In this document: in pieces, positions 31,353 through 41,223 of the stretch | Position numbering within the stretch: the stretch's first letter is position 1 | How the letters are laid out: each line of letters starts with the position of its first letter | Assembly: GCA_001789205.1 (NCBI GenBank) | Contig: MFYT01000094.1 | Span: 1-53,353, forward strand | From: Candidatus Raymondbacteria bacterium RIFOXYA2_FULL_49_16 | GTDB lineage: Bacteria; Fibrobacterota; OXYB2-FULL-49-7; XYB2-FULL-49-35 | Direction: 5' to 3' | Length of the DNA: 53,353 bases | Translations under genes and position numbers: made by a program | The notes under the pieces: generated by a model | Database searches by the model: none | Seen by the model: only the letters and a program-made list of their open reading frames with translations | Told to the model about the DNA's origin: nothing

Positions 31353-33314
31353 ATGCCCAAACACAGTTCCTTGTTTGTATTCCTTTTTGTTCTTAGCCTT
31401 TTTCAGGCAGTTTTTTCCACGCCTTCAAACGTCCAGGCTTTTTCCCGAAGCGGCCAGACCTTCATTACCTGGACCGAGGATGGGTCTGCTACGTACGACA
31501 TTTACCGGCACGCTGCTGATATTACCGCTGGCACCATTGGCCAGGCAGTTAAAATCGCCACAATAAACAACACCTCGTCCAACACGGTCTTTGCCATAGG
31601 CGAACCCATTGGTCAGACACACTGGATCATCCAGCCGAAAACCAGCGGCACAGGCCTTGGCACGCAATTGACTGATAACGACGGTCTCTATGTGCATACG
31701 ACCACTGAAGCGTCGGGTAGTTTTTACTATGCAGTGACCTCGGGTGGAACAACCACCCTTTCGGGCAATACTACTGGCCCTGTTGTGGAACAAAAAACAG
31801 TGTCTAAACCCATTCCCATATGGCGCGGCACCGATGGCACGGGCCACCTGACCATCCACTTTGCCCAGTTCATGGACCCTGCAATCTGGAACCTCGGATA
31901 CGAAGGATATATCATAAACTTTGTGGCCGCATTTCCCCAGACCTGGGAAAGCTCCTCTGGACAATTTCCCGTTGTCAACACCTTCAACGGCCGGTCGGGC
32001 CGCATCACGCAATTCATCGGCGCGCCTTCTAATTACAACATTACCCTGTATCACGACGCGGTTGCCTCGTCAAACGGCATGCAAGACTGGTACTACGGCC
32101 ACTTGAACAAAGACAGCACCGCGGTCTACAACTACACGGAATACCGCGTGATCAAGGCCATTCTCTATGCCATATCAGACCTTAAAGGCGACCCAAACAG
32201 AATTTTCGCGTGGGGCCATTCCATGGGCGGCAGCGCCTGTCTCTCACTTGCCTCACGCTATCCCATGATCTTTTCGTCCGTCTACTGTTCACAGCCTGCC
32301 ACTGACTGGTCAAACACGGGTTTTGCGTGGTATAACGACGGCCTGAACAACTATGGCCCGCGCGTTAGCAATCTTCCCATCTACAACATTCCATATAACG
32401 ACCCTGCGCGACCAGACCTTGACGCCCACCTTCAGCGTTACAATGGCACGTCCGTGTGGGACTGGCAGAACATACGCGGCAACCTGACATCGCGCGCAGG
32501 CGACGATATGCCCCTCATCTGCACAACGCACGGTACCAACGACGTCTCCATTGACTGGCCCACCCAGGGCCGGCCTTTTGGACCCGCGCTCCTCAATAGC
32601 GGACGGACTTTTAAGTACATTGTGAACGATGCGGTACACACAAACCAGGGATTCAACTCCATATTCACGCTCCAGATGTTCGCTTCAGGCAGCACCTTTT
32701 CAGAATATAAGTTCAGGCTCAATCTCTCCATGCCCGGATTCAGCGGAATTGATTCGGGCAATACCATGCGCTTCTGCACCTGGACCGTGGTGCAGGACAC
32801 GCGCGATGTCTGGGAAATGACCATTGCAGGCGCAGCGCAGGTCTGCGGCATTACACCCCGCAGGTGCCAGGCCTTTGAAGTGCATCCGGGCGATACGTTC
32901 GACGTGTATCTGAACGACGTCCTGACGCAAACAGGCCTTGTTGGCGACACGGCAAGGCTGGTAACAGCGGACAATCTTGACCTGACAACGACCAAGACCG
33001 TGAAATTCGTGAATACGTCCAGGAACGCGATAGACAAAACCGGGAAACAGCATGACGCTTTGGCGCTGACCATTGACGCACGGCCCAATCCGTTTAATCC
33101 GGCTGTACTAATATCTGTAAGAGCGCGATGCAGTGCACCACTACAGAAGATAACGATGTATGATATTTCCGGCAAGTTTGTGGCGGATTTGACATCAAAA
33201 ACCACCAATGGCCGCGTTGTCTGGGACGCATCAAACCACCCCAGCGGCGTGTATATTGTCCGCGCGCGGGCGGGCGCATGGTCAAAGGAAAAACAGATAC
33301 TATTGACCAGATAA
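31353..33314 (+). CDS. Secreted alpha/beta-hydrolase with FlgD-like sorting domain, copy 2
   Basis: A 653-residue paralogue from ATG at 31353, chosen for AAGGAG seven bases upstream; codons from 31305 overlap the preceding gene. Signal peptide LFVFLFVLSLFQAVFS, N-terminal Ig-like domain, GHSMGGSACLSL nucleophile elbow, and C-terminal NPFNPAVLISVRARC with GVYIVRARAG. It is very similar to copy 3, and the last ~480 bp of the two genes are almost identical. It should be exported and sorted like copy 1. Confidence 0.8.
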   Translation: MPKHSSLFVFLFVLSLFQAVFSTPSNVQAFSRSGQTFITWTEDGSATYDIYRHAADITAGTIGQAVKIATINNTSSNTVFAIGEPIGQTHWIIQPKTSGTGLGTQLTDNDGLYVHTTTEASGSFYYAVTSGGTTTLSGNTTGPVVEQKTVSKPIPIWRGTDGTGHLTIHFAQFMDPAIWNLGYEGYIINFVAAFPQTWESSSGQFPVVNTFNGRSGRITQFIGAPSNYNITLYHDAVASSNGMQDWYYGHLNKDSTAVYNYTEYRVIKAILYAISDLKGDPNRIFAWGHSMGGSACLSLASRYPMIFSSVYCSQPATDWSNTGFAWYNDGLNNYGPRVSNLPIYNIPYNDPARPDLDAHLQRYNGTSVWDWQNIRGNLTSRAGDDMPLICTTHGTNDVSIDWPTQGRPFGPALLNSGRTFKYIVNDAVHTNQGFNSIFTLQMFASGSTFSEYKFRLNLSMPGFSGIDSGNTMRFCTWTVVQDTRDVWEMTIAGAAQVCGITPRRCQAFEVHPGDTFDVYLNDVLTQTGLVGDTARLVTADNLDLTTTKTVKFVNTSRNAIDKTGKQHDALALTIDARPNPFNPAVLISVRARCSAPLQKITMYDISGKFVADLTSKTTNGRVVWDASNHPSGVYIVRARAGAWSKEKQILLTR

Positions 33315-33335
33315 TCGGGTGCATAGGAGTCTCTT

Positions 33336-35294
33336 ATGAAAATACCCGTGAGTTTATTCGCGGCCGCTGTCTTGTGCGTTACTGGCGCGGCCATGGCAAC
33401 GCCGACAAACGTCCAGGCTTTTTTCAGGGACGGCCAGACCTTCATCACCTGGACCGAGGACGGATCATCCGCCTATGACGTTTACCGCCACACAGCGGTC
33501 ATTGACACGTCAACCATTGGCCAGGCAATTAAAATCGCCACAGTGGACAATGCCTCGTCGAACACGGTCTTTGCCATTGGCCAACCCATTGGCCAGACCC
33601 ATTGGATCATCCAGCCAAAGACAAGCGGCACGGGTCTGGGTACGGAATTAACGGACAATGATGGCCTCTTTGTCCACACCACGCACGAGGCATCGGGCGA
33701 TTTCTATTATACCGTGTGCTCGGGCGGAACAACCGTAATAGCGGACAATACCATTGGTCCCATTGCTGAACAAAAAATGGTGACAAAACCGGTCCCTATT
33801 TGGCGCGGCCGCGACGCCAGCAACCGGCTCAACATCCACTACGCGCAGTTCATGGACTACAGCATCTGGCAGACCAACTATGAAGGGTATATCATCAACT
33901 TCCTCGTGGCCTTTCCCACTGCATGGGAAACCGGAAGCAGTCTCTTTCCCGTGTCAAGCTCCTATACGGGACGCACGGGACGCATCACCCAGCTGAACGC
34001 CTCCGCGTCCAACTACAACATCAGTATATATAACGACGCCGTGGCCTCGGGCAACGGCATGCAGGACTGGTACTACGGCCACCAGAACAAGGACAGCTCC
34101 GCGGTCTACAACTATACTGAGTATCGGGCGATCAAGGCCATTCTTTTTGCGCTCTCTGACCTGCGGGGCGATCCCAATCGGATCTTTGCCTGGGGCTTTT
34201 CCATGGGTGCCAGCGCGGCCCTCTCGCTTGCCGAACGGTATCCTTCCATCTTTTCAGCGGTATACTGTTCCCAGCCGGCAACTGACTGGTCAAACGACGC
34301 TTTTATGTGGACCGCTGATGGTTGGGCCAATTTGGGCACCAGGCGGGGAAAAAACCCGCCAATATACAACATCCCGTTCGACGACCCTGCGCATCCGGAA
34401 CTTGACGCGCTTCTGCAGCCCTACAACGGCACTCCTGTTCTTGCGTGGCAAAACATCCGTGAACAGTTGATTGCCCGTTCAGGTGATGATATGCCCCTTA
34501 TCTGCGCCACTCACGGGACCGCTGACGGTTCAATCGACTGGCCCACCCAGGGACAGCCTTTTGGCCCGGTGCTGCGCAATAGCAGGAGGACCTTTAAATA
34601 CATTGTGAACGATGCCACTCATTCATTCCAGTCTTACAATTCAGTGAACTATGGCCAGATGTTTGCCTCTGCAAGCGCCTTTTCCGAATACCGCTTTGAG
34701 CTGAACAAATCAATGCCCGGGTTCAGCACCATTGATTCAGGGAACAGTATGGTCAACTGCACGTGGACCGTGCTGCAGGACACGCGCGATGTCTGGGAAA
34801 TGACCATTGCAGGCGCAGCGCAGGTCTGCGGCATTACGCCCCGCAGGTGCCAGGCCTTTGAAGTGCATCCGGGCGATACGTTCGACGTGTATCTGAACGA
34901 CGTCCTGACGCAAACAGGCCTTGTTGGCGACACCGCAGGGCTGGTGACAGCGGACAATCTTGACCTGACAACGACCAAGACCGTAAAATTCGTGAATACG
35001 TTCAGGACCGCGATAGACAAAACCGGGAAACACCATGACGCTTTGGCGCTGACCATTGACGCACGGCCCAATCCATTTAATCCGGCTGTACTAATAACTG
35101 TAAGAGCGCGATGCAGTGCACCACTACAGATAACGATGTATGATATTTCCGGCAGGTTTGTGACGGATTTGACATCAAAAACCACCAATGGCCACGTTAT
35201 CTGGGACGCATCAAACCATCCCAGCGGTGTGTATGCGGTCAGGGTACGCGCGGGCCAGCGGACCGTGGAAAAAAGAATTGTGCTCGTAAAATAA
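33336..35294 (+). CDS. Secreted alpha/beta-hydrolase with FlgD-like sorting domain, copy 3
   Basis: A 652-residue paralogue with TAGGAG before the ATG. Signal peptide SLFAAAVLCVTGAAMA; the catalytic region reads GFSMGASAALSL, so the glycine after the nucleophile is kept, but the following residues differ from copies 1 and 2 (GGSAC). The C-terminus has NPFNPAVLITVRARC and GVYAVRVRAG. It ends 20 bp before the convergent glycosidase gene. The N-terminal half resembles copy 1 and the C-terminal quarter resembles copy 2, which points to gene conversion. Confidence 0.8.
   Translation: MKIPVSLFAAAVLCVTGAAMATPTNVQAFFRDGQTFITWTEDGSSAYDVYRHTAVIDTSTIGQAIKIATVDNASSNTVFAIGQPIGQTHWIIQPKTSGTGLGTELTDNDGLFVHTTHEASGDFYYTVCSGGTTVIADNTIGPIAEQKMVTKPVPIWRGRDASNRLNIHYAQFMDYSIWQTNYEGYIINFLVAFPTAWETGSSLFPVSSSYTGRTGRITQLNASASNYNISIYNDAVASGNGMQDWYYGHQNKDSSAVYNYTEYRAIKAILFALSDLRGDPNRIFAWGFSMGASAALSLAERYPSIFSAVYCSQPATDWSNDAFMWTADGWANLGTRRGKNPPIYNIPFDDPAHPELDALLQPYNGTPVLAWQNIREQLIARSGDDMPLICATHGTADGSIDWPTQGQPFGPVLRNSRRTFKYIVNDATHSFQSYNSVNYGQMFASASAFSEYRFELNKSMPGFSTIDSGNSMVNCTWTVLQDTRDVWEMTIAGAAQVCGITPRRCQAFEVHPGDTFDVYLNDVLTQTGLVGDTAGLVTADNLDLTTTKTVKFVNTFRTAIDKTGKHHDALALTIDARPNPFNPAVLITVRARCSAPLQITMYDISGRFVTDLTSKTTNGHVIWDASNHPSGVYAVRVRAGQRTVEKRIVLVK
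34750..35240 (+). repeat. Near-identical 3' block shared by hydrolase copies 2 and 3
   Basis: The sequence from about 34,750 to 35,240 repeats 32,770-33,260 almost base for base. It differs by scattered substitutions and a 3-bp deletion (CTACAGAAGATA in copy 2 against CTACAGATA in copy 3). The genes are clearly more diverged before this block. Confidence 0.85.
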
Positions 35295-35314
35295 CACGGT
35301 CCAGGCCCCTTTTT

Positions 35315-38300
35315 TCATTCTTTTCCGCAAATGCGCAGTTCGGGCGCCTGCATGAGCCCGCACGGAACAAGATTATAGCCTTCAAACCAGTCTTCATCTG
35401 TGGCCTGGTATTCGGACGGACCAGTCCATTTGGGCCATTTTTCCTTGTGATGGTGCGGCCCATGCGAGTTACGGCGATGACCCACCACCTCAATGCGCAC
35501 ATCATTGATCTCTGCATCCAGAAAATCCGTGATATCCACGCTATGCGGCTCCCAGGCAACAAGGCCCGCTGGCTTGCCATTGACAATGACCCGGACCGCA
35601 ACCCCGCGATAATCGGGAATGGCCGCAACAACGCGTTCATCAGGACCAAAATTCCGCGAAACCTTTGCGCAATACGATACTGATCCTGAATAGAACGCAA
35701 GTCCCTGCGCGGTCCAGTCGCCAATGTTTAGTGCCGATACTGGCGCGCCAAGCGAAAGCGCTGTGCCGCTTATCTGCGCGCTGAAATTGCCCAGAAGATA
35801 GACTATCTCAAGGCCGGAAAAGGTCTCTTCATAATCGAGACGCAGGGTAATGCAGTTTTTACCAAGCCTGACGCACCCAGGGTCAATTGGGATTTTCCGC
35901 AAAGAAAGATCGACCCACCAGCCGCATTCAGCGTCAGTATCGAGTGTTGTTCCATTTATCTGAATGGCGAATTTTTCCGGCCGCTCGATCGCCAGGAAAA
36001 GATCGCCGCCGGGCAGGGCATGCGCCTCGAATTCATAGTCCAGTACAATAGGGACAGAGCGGGGTCTGGCGGGTTTTTCCTGGGCCCATGGCTGTTTCAT
36101 TGCACCACCCCGGTGGCGAATGCCAAGCGCATCGCGCACCTTTTTATCGATACGCAGGATTTCTTCGGGCGCTGGGAAACTCTTTTTTCCAATGGTGTAC
36201 GCTGGCCTGTCGAGCACCAGGCAGTTGCATTCGGAGAGCTGCACCTGATACGATTCAGGCAACGGTTGTGTGCGGATTATCCGCACCTGCTCGCGGGGCT
36301 GGTATGCGGTCTTGCCTGGTTTTTTGGGAGCAATAAAGAGCCTGCTGCCAAGCATTGGCAGGTTTGTGAAGATCTTCCACTCCCCGCGCGCTGGTTCCGC
36401 GTCAGCGGCGTACACCGCGCCCGTATCAGGGTCAAGCTCAAGCGGATGGCCCTGGCACCCGGCAAATCCTTTGACAACCAAGCCGGGATAGCGCTCTTTA
36501 CGATCGCGGGTCATGACCTCTTCGTACACGTCCGGGTCCATTTGTCCCTGTGAAAGCGACGTATTGCAGATAAACAAGTATTGCGCGTCCGCGTCTTCAC
36601 GCAAAAGATAGAGTACCGCGGCCGCCTCTTTTCCCTCCTTGTCCGCAATGCTGATACGCTGCGCAGGCTTGACCGCTGCCGCGAGTCCGGGTCCGTTTGC
36701 CGGCGCCATGGCGCATGCCGCGGCGCACAGGGCGGCTTCGTCTGAAGCCACTGCGTCAACCAATTCCGGCGGTTTGCCGGCAAAGACCACCAGGCCGCCC
36801 GCTTTTCTAAAAGCGCGCAAAAGCGCAAGGGTCGAGTTCCGGATGGTTTCCATCTGTGGTACCAGCACGGCGGTGTACCGGGCTTTGTTGACCAGGAATT
36901 CAGGACCAGTCTTTCCCATTCTGACGCGGCCATGGCGGCCCAGCACCTCTTCTTCGCCATAATCAAAATCAATATGCGCGGAGAGCAGGGTATCACGCAT
37001 TGTCACAAGCGACGCGTTCAGTCTCTTGACCGCCTCCTCCTCTTCCCAGCCCGCGCGGCAATGGAGCCATGCGCTTTCTATGGGATGGATGACCAGAAGG
37101 TCGCGCACTTCCGCGCCCCGGGTCATGACCGTATGGATGCGCGCAAAGTAATCCTCGACCTTGGGGTAGAGTTCCCACCAGGGAGACTGGTAGAAAATAC
37201 CCGCGGGATAATCACGCTTTGCCTCGCCCAGCATGGTGTACCACGAAAGGTGCTGGCAGCGCAGGTTGATGCCCAGCGCGGCCTGCCAGTCGCCGAGCGC
37301 CTTGTGGCCGGCAAAAGGGAAATCCCATCCCGTGCAGCCATAGGTCTCGGTGAGCCGCCACTTCCAGCCGAATTGCCGCGCCATGGAACTTACTTGTTTC
37401 GCCGTGTCGTACACGCGCCACTGTTCGGTCAGGAGGTCCATGCCCGGCGCCTGCATGTATTCGTAAAAACGCATGGCGCTGCCCACCACGCAGGTCTGCC
37501 TCTGGGGAGAGTCCTCTTCCAATACATGGCCGGTGAACAGGATATTGTTCTTCTCGCACCATGCGCCTATCTGGCGCGCAAAAGCGTCGACAAACAAAAA
37601 GGTGGTGCAGTCATGGTAATGGTACCGCGCCCGGCTTGCGGAATGGCCTTCCACATCATACACCAGCTCTGGCAAATGGTCAAAAATATCGTACCCGTAC
37701 CGTTTTTTAAACACCGCGGGCAGCCGCGCGGTCCAAGGTAAAACCGGTTCCAGCGGCGCCCCCTCTCCCCGTTCATGCATCATTCTGCCATGGTTGGGTT
37801 CATCAGTAAAAATGCCGGGGATGGCCTTGCCGAACTGCGCGCCATAACGCTTGCGGTACGCCTCATGCGTGCTCCTGATGTATGCGGCCACGGCCTCAGG
37901 GTTCATGGTGTCGAGATAGGTCTGTCCGTTATACCAATCGTTCTCCGCGTCAATGCGCAGGACAAATGAGAGAACGCTCTCGCCAGGGCCAAGGGTCTTT
38001 GGCTTTTCTTTCCTGTTCAAGCGTCTGACAACGTTCACCGTGGGGCTTTTCAGCACAACCAGAAACGCGGCTGTCACGTCCGCACTCCACGAAAAGGTTT
38101 TCAGCGTCGCATGGTTTTCCGCGACCAATTTCCGCATGCGGAAACGCTTGTCTTTGGTGACCAGCCCGCCGGCGGCGCCCGAAGGCCACCGGTCTTCGTC
38201 ATAGAGCCACGCTTCCATGTTCTGTTTCTTCGCCTCGATTAGGCACGCGTCAATACCCTCAAACCATTCCTTTTCCAAATAGGGCGTGGCAAGACCCACG

Positions 38301-38458
38301 CGCGAATGCATGAAAAAGCCGCCCAGGCCCATGCGTTTCATGATCCTGATCTGTCGCCGAAGTTCCACTGGCTCTAATTTCCCATTCCACGCCCAAAAGG
38401 GTTTTCCGCGGAATTGGCTTGAAGGGTTCTGAAACTGGGTGAAAAAAGCCTTGTTCAT
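35315..38458 (-). CDS. GH106-like glycoside hydrolase (alpha-L-rhamnosidase type)
   Basis: A 1047-residue cytoplasmic enzyme from ATG at 38458 (AGGGAG upstream); the frame to 38506 has no better start, and there is no signal peptide. The N-terminus (FRGKPFWAWNGKLEPVELRR, then GLGGFFMHSRVGLATPYL and AWLYDEDRWPSGAAGG) is typical of GH106-like proteins. A TIM-barrel part contains IFTDEPNHGR and RLTETYGCTGWDFPF, with candidate catalytic acids. The C-terminal ~250 residues form beta-sandwich domains (YSGSVSYCAKVSRNF). It is divergent from an AraC regulator that probably senses the released sugar. Substrate is an inference. Confidence 0.75.
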   Translation of the reverse strand: MNKAFFTQFQNPSSQFRGKPFWAWNGKLEPVELRRQIRIMKRMGLGGFFMHSRVGLATPYLEKEWFEGIDACLIEAKKQNMEAWLYDEDRWPSGAAGGLVTKDKRFRMRKLVAENHATLKTFSWSADVTAAFLVVLKSPTVNVVRRLNRKEKPKTLGPGESVLSFVLRIDAENDWYNGQTYLDTMNPEAVAAYIRSTHEAYRKRYGAQFGKAIPGIFTDEPNHGRMMHERGEGAPLEPVLPWTARLPAVFKKRYGYDIFDHLPELVYDVEGHSASRARYHYHDCTTFLFVDAFARQIGAWCEKNNILFTGHVLEEDSPQRQTCVVGSAMRFYEYMQAPGMDLLTEQWRVYDTAKQVSSMARQFGWKWRLTETYGCTGWDFPFAGHKALGDWQAALGINLRCQHLSWYTMLGEAKRDYPAGIFYQSPWWELYPKVEDYFARIHTVMTRGAEVRDLLVIHPIESAWLHCRAGWEEEEAVKRLNASLVTMRDTLLSAHIDFDYGEEEVLGRHGRVRMGKTGPEFLVNKARYTAVLVPQMETIRNSTLALLRAFRKAGGLVVFAGKPPELVDAVASDEAALCAAACAMAPANGPGLAAAVKPAQRISIADKEGKEAAAVLYLLREDADAQYLFICNTSLSQGQMDPDVYEEVMTRDRKERYPGLVVKGFAGCQGHPLELDPDTGAVYAADAEPARGEWKIFTNLPMLGSRLFIAPKKPGKTAYQPREQVRIIRTQPLPESYQVQLSECNCLVLDRPAYTIGKKSFPAPEEILRIDKKVRDALGIRHRGGAMKQPWAQEKPARPRSVPIVLDYEFEAHALPGGDLFLAIERPEKFAIQINGTTLDTDAECGWWVDLSLRKIPIDPGCVRLGKNCITLRLDYEETFSGLEIVYLLGNFSAQISGTALSLGAPVSALNIGDWTAQGLAFYSGSVSYCAKVSRNFGPDERVVAAIPDYRGVAVRVIVNGKPAGLVAWEPHSVDITDFLDAEINDVRIEVVGHRRNSHGPHHHKEKWPKWTGPSEYQATDEDWFEGYNLVPCGLMQAPELRICGKE

Positions 38459-38596
38459 AGCATCTCCCTGGTTTACTGTCAATCCTAATTTTAGCATTTT
38501 ACGCACAATAACATAATCAAAACCTAAATATGATTTCCTTAATTATTTCGTCATAAACTAGCACAATTCCGGCAATAAACATAGTATATTTTCCCC

Positions 38597-39457
38597 ATGG
38601 CGAAAAATCGTACAACCCATGCTGCCTTTGGAAAATTCCCCCTGATAATTAACCGGCAGCCTTCCCAGGGGTCCATTGATCTGCATTCGCACGCATTCAC
38701 GGAACTGGTTGTCATTCTTGGCGGTAATGCCGTGCATTACAGCCGTGCTGATTCATACGACATAATGGCCGGCGACTGTTTTGTGGTTGAACGTGCGCAT
38801 GGATACAAGGAGAGTAATAAACTGAGCTTGGTTAACATCCTTTTTATTCCAGAGCAGCTGCCTGTGCCGTGGAACGAAGCACGCAAGCTTCCGGGGTATC
38901 ACGCCTTCTTCGCGCTTGAGCCGCAATACCGGAAACTGCACAATTTCAGAAGCCGGCTGCGTCTGGAACCGTCGGGTCTTGCGCATGTTTCTGAATTGAT
39001 CGACACCATAGAACAAGAGCTGCACAAAAAAAACGCGGGGTATGAAATCATGGCAACAGGCCTGTTCATGCAGCTGATCAGTTTCATCTCGCGCGCATAT
39101 TCGCGCATGCAGGGCACCGAATATGCGGACCTTATGGGATTATCTGAAGTGATCAGCCATATTGAAAGAAATTTCGCCGATGAAATCCGCATGGCAGACC
39201 TTGCTGCCATGGCCGCCATGTCCGAAAGCCGTCTTCTGCGCGCCTTTCGCCGCGCCACGGGCCACGCGCCCATAGATTATCTCATTCACCTGAGAATCCG
39301 GCAGGCGTGCGGCCTGTTAAGACAGAAGGAATCAACCATAACCGCAATCGCGTATCAGACAGGATTCAATGACAGCAACTATTTCACCCGCCAGTTCAGA
39401 CGAATCATGGGAATGTCGCCGCGCCAGTTCCGCAAAGGCAGGCGGCTCTCGTCTTAA
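38597..39457 (+). CDS. AraC-family transcriptional regulator
   Basis: A 286-residue regulator. The N-terminal cupin (SIDLHSHAFTELVVILGG with metal/sugar-binding His, then YDIMAGDCFVVE) is the RhaR/RhaS type. The C-terminal double HTH shows DEIRMADLAAMAAMSESRLL and TITAIAYQTGFNDSNYFTRQ with a GMSPRQFRKG end. It is divergent from the GH106-like gene across 138 bp, so it probably controls it. No Shine-Dalgarno is seen before the ATG, suggesting low translation. The stop overlaps the convergent next gene by 4 bp. Confidence 0.9.
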   Translation: MAKNRTTHAAFGKFPLIINRQPSQGSIDLHSHAFTELVVILGGNAVHYSRADSYDIMAGDCFVVERAHGYKESNKLSLVNILFIPEQLPVPWNEARKLPGYHAFFALEPQYRKLHNFRSRLRLEPSGLAHVSELIDTIEQELHKKNAGYEIMATGLFMQLISFISRAYSRMQGTEYADLMGLSEVISHIERNFADEIRMADLAAMAAMSESRLLRAFRRATGHAPIDYLIHLRIRQACGLLRQKESTITAIAYQTGFNDSNYFTRQFRRIMGMSPRQFRKGRRLSS

Positions 39458-40014
39458 CGCGCCCGTGACAGACTTGGCGTAAACACCTGGACGTTCCTGT
39501 CTATACGCGCGAATGCCTCGCGGAGTTTGCGCGACTCTGCGCGATAAAATTCATACTCTTCGTGGTAAACGAGAAAAAGTTTGGTCCACACGCGCACAAA
39601 CTGGTCGATAAACGCCTGGTTCACCTTTTCAGGGGCGCTGCCCACCAGAGGACAGGTTTTTTCAACAGAATACATCCAGGTGGCCCCCAAAAAACGGCCC
39701 CTATCGTCCATATATGGCTCAAAGGGAAAAAAACGGCACGAAAGGGAACGGTAGTGCCGGTCGCACTCTCGCACGCCTTTGCAGGCGCAGAACATAATGG
39801 CGTGGTGGTTGCTGAACAGGGCCCGTTTTGGCGACCACATGCGGGTCTTTTTCATGAGCCACGCGAACTCCTCCTTGAACAGCATGGGTACGTGGCGCCT
39901 GATGGAACAGCAGGGAGGAACGCCCCGGTTTTCGTGAGCGCACAATACGCTGCAGTCGCCTTCAATAACAGGCGCGGTAAACATGCCGTAAAGGCGCTCC
40001 CAATTGATTTCCAC
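39454..40014 (-). CDS. Cysteine-cluster (YkgJ-like) protein
   Basis: A protein of about 186 residues. The start is uncertain: GTG at 40014 keeps the conserved INWERLYGMFTAPV beginning; ATG at 39984 and GTG at 40047 are possible. Cysteine pairs occur in GDCSVLCAHENRG, VPPCCSIRRHVP, MFCACKGVRECD, SLSCRFFPFEP and KTCPLVG. This resembles the zinc/iron-chelating YkgJ group related to flagellin N-methylase. No signal peptide. The metal bound and any reaction are unknown. Confidence 0.6.
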   Translation of the reverse strand: MEINWERLYGMFTAPVIEGDCSVLCAHENRGVPPCCSIRRHVPMLFKEEFAWLMKKTRMWSPKRALFSNHHAIMFCACKGVRECDRHYRSLSCRFFPFEPYMDDRGRFLGATWMYSVEKTCPLVGSAPEKVNQAFIDQFVRVWTKLFLVYHEEYEFYRAESRKLREAFARIDRNVQVFTPSLSRAR

Positions 40015-40117
40015 GACTGATAAAATAACGAACCTGTTGCGCGGCACGCAATGAATTGCATGCCGCGCAAAAAACGCTCATACTACTCTAGAAACACTAT
40101 TATATTTTATCCATACC

Positions 40118-41032
40118 ATGCGCGAAGAACTCAATAATTTCCTGAACTATATTAAACGCGAAAAAAACCTTTCCGTGAACACCTGGCTCGCCTACAAGCG
40201 CGACCTTTCCCAGTTTCTGGATTTTGTGGAAACGCAGGCCAAGAGAGACGCGGCGCTCAATGACCTGTCAAAAGACGCCATACGCCGTTTTCTCGCCGAG
40301 ATAAGCTACCGGCGCCTGCAAAAAAGCTCCATTGCCAGGAAGCTGGTGGCCATCAAGGCCTTCTGCAAATACCTCTGCCTCTTCGACAAAATCGCCGCAA
40401 ACCCGGCCCTGGCCATTGCCTCGCCTAAAAAGGAAAAACGGCTCCCGGTCTTTCTCGAGGAGGCTGAGACCGAGCGCATGGAAACATGCGCGGCCGGAGA
40501 CGACTTTGCGCACCTGCGCAACACCGCCATTCTCGAACTTTTCTACGGCTCGGGCATCAGGCTTTCCGAACTCACCGGCCTCTCCATCCGCTCTATAAAT
40601 GAACAGGACCGTACAGTGCGCGTGCTGGGCAAGGGCGGCAAGGAGCGGATCGTGGCCCTTACCGCGGCCTACTGCGCCGCGCACCGCGCCTACCTGACCC
40701 AGCGTGATGCGCTCCTCCGCGAACGTACCGCGCAAAAGGGGGGATTGATCGCGTCCGACGCCCTCTTCCTGAACAAGAGGGGAACGCGCATAACGAACCG
40801 CATGGTCCAACGCATAGTACGCGCCTGCCTGGCCAGTGTGACAGACAAGAAAAAAAAGAGCCCTCATGTGCTGCGCCACACCTTTGCCACCCACCTGCTC
40901 AATGCCGGCGCAGACCTGCTCGCGGTCAAAGAGCTGTTGGGCCACGAGAACCTCTCCACCACGCAGATATACACCCATGTGACCGCGGAAAAGCTCAAAA
41001 AAGTGTACGAAAAAGCGCACCCCAGGGCGTGA
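40118..41032 (+). CDS. xerC: Tyrosine recombinase XerC
   Basis: A 304-residue chromosome-dimer resolvase. The N-terminal SAM-like domain (NFLNYIKREKNLSVNTWLAY) is followed by the catalytic domain with YGSGIRLSELTGL (Arg), VLGKGGKERIV (Lys), HVLRHTFATHLL (H-x-x-R), LLGHENLSTTQIYTHV (His and Tyr). The length and the VNT--AY--DL--F start fit XerC/XerD rather than the element's integrase. It is a single gene; the stop is followed by an intergenic repeat. Confidence 0.85.
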   Translation: MREELNNFLNYIKREKNLSVNTWLAYKRDLSQFLDFVETQAKRDAALNDLSKDAIRRFLAEISYRRLQKSSIARKLVAIKAFCKYLCLFDKIAANPALAIASPKKEKRLPVFLEEAETERMETCAAGDDFAHLRNTAILELFYGSGIRLSELTGLSIRSINEQDRTVRVLGKGGKERIVALTAAYCAAHRAYLTQRDALLRERTAQKGGLIASDALFLNKRGTRITNRMVQRIVRACLASVTDKKKKSPHVLRHTFATHLLNAGADLLAVKELLGHENLSTTQIYTHVTAEKLKKVYEKAHPRA

Positions 41033-41046
41033 AGAAAATAGGTTCT

Positions 41047-41174
41047 GAGGAACGAGGATCGAGGAACGAGACTCGTGTTTGCCTGCATTGTTTGTTCGCC
41101 ATTTGTTCGTACACTTCCCTGGGTATCGGTGCCTGAAACAAGCCGCAGTCCTCGGGCCTCGCACCTCGTTCCTT
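41047..41174. repeat. GAGGAACGAGG-type intergenic inverted repeat, copy A
   Basis: The 5' arm has GAGGAACGAGG at 41047-41057 and GAGGAACGAG at 41061-41070. The 3' arm is CCTCGCACCTCGTTCCTT at 41157-41174, the reverse complement of AAGGAACGAGGTGCGAGG. It lies between xerC and the STAS gene. Copy B is at 52594. Confidence 0.7.
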
Positions 41175-41223
41175 CCATACATCCTTCTGGCCCTATCGCT
41201 TTATATTAGTTATATTTTTTACA

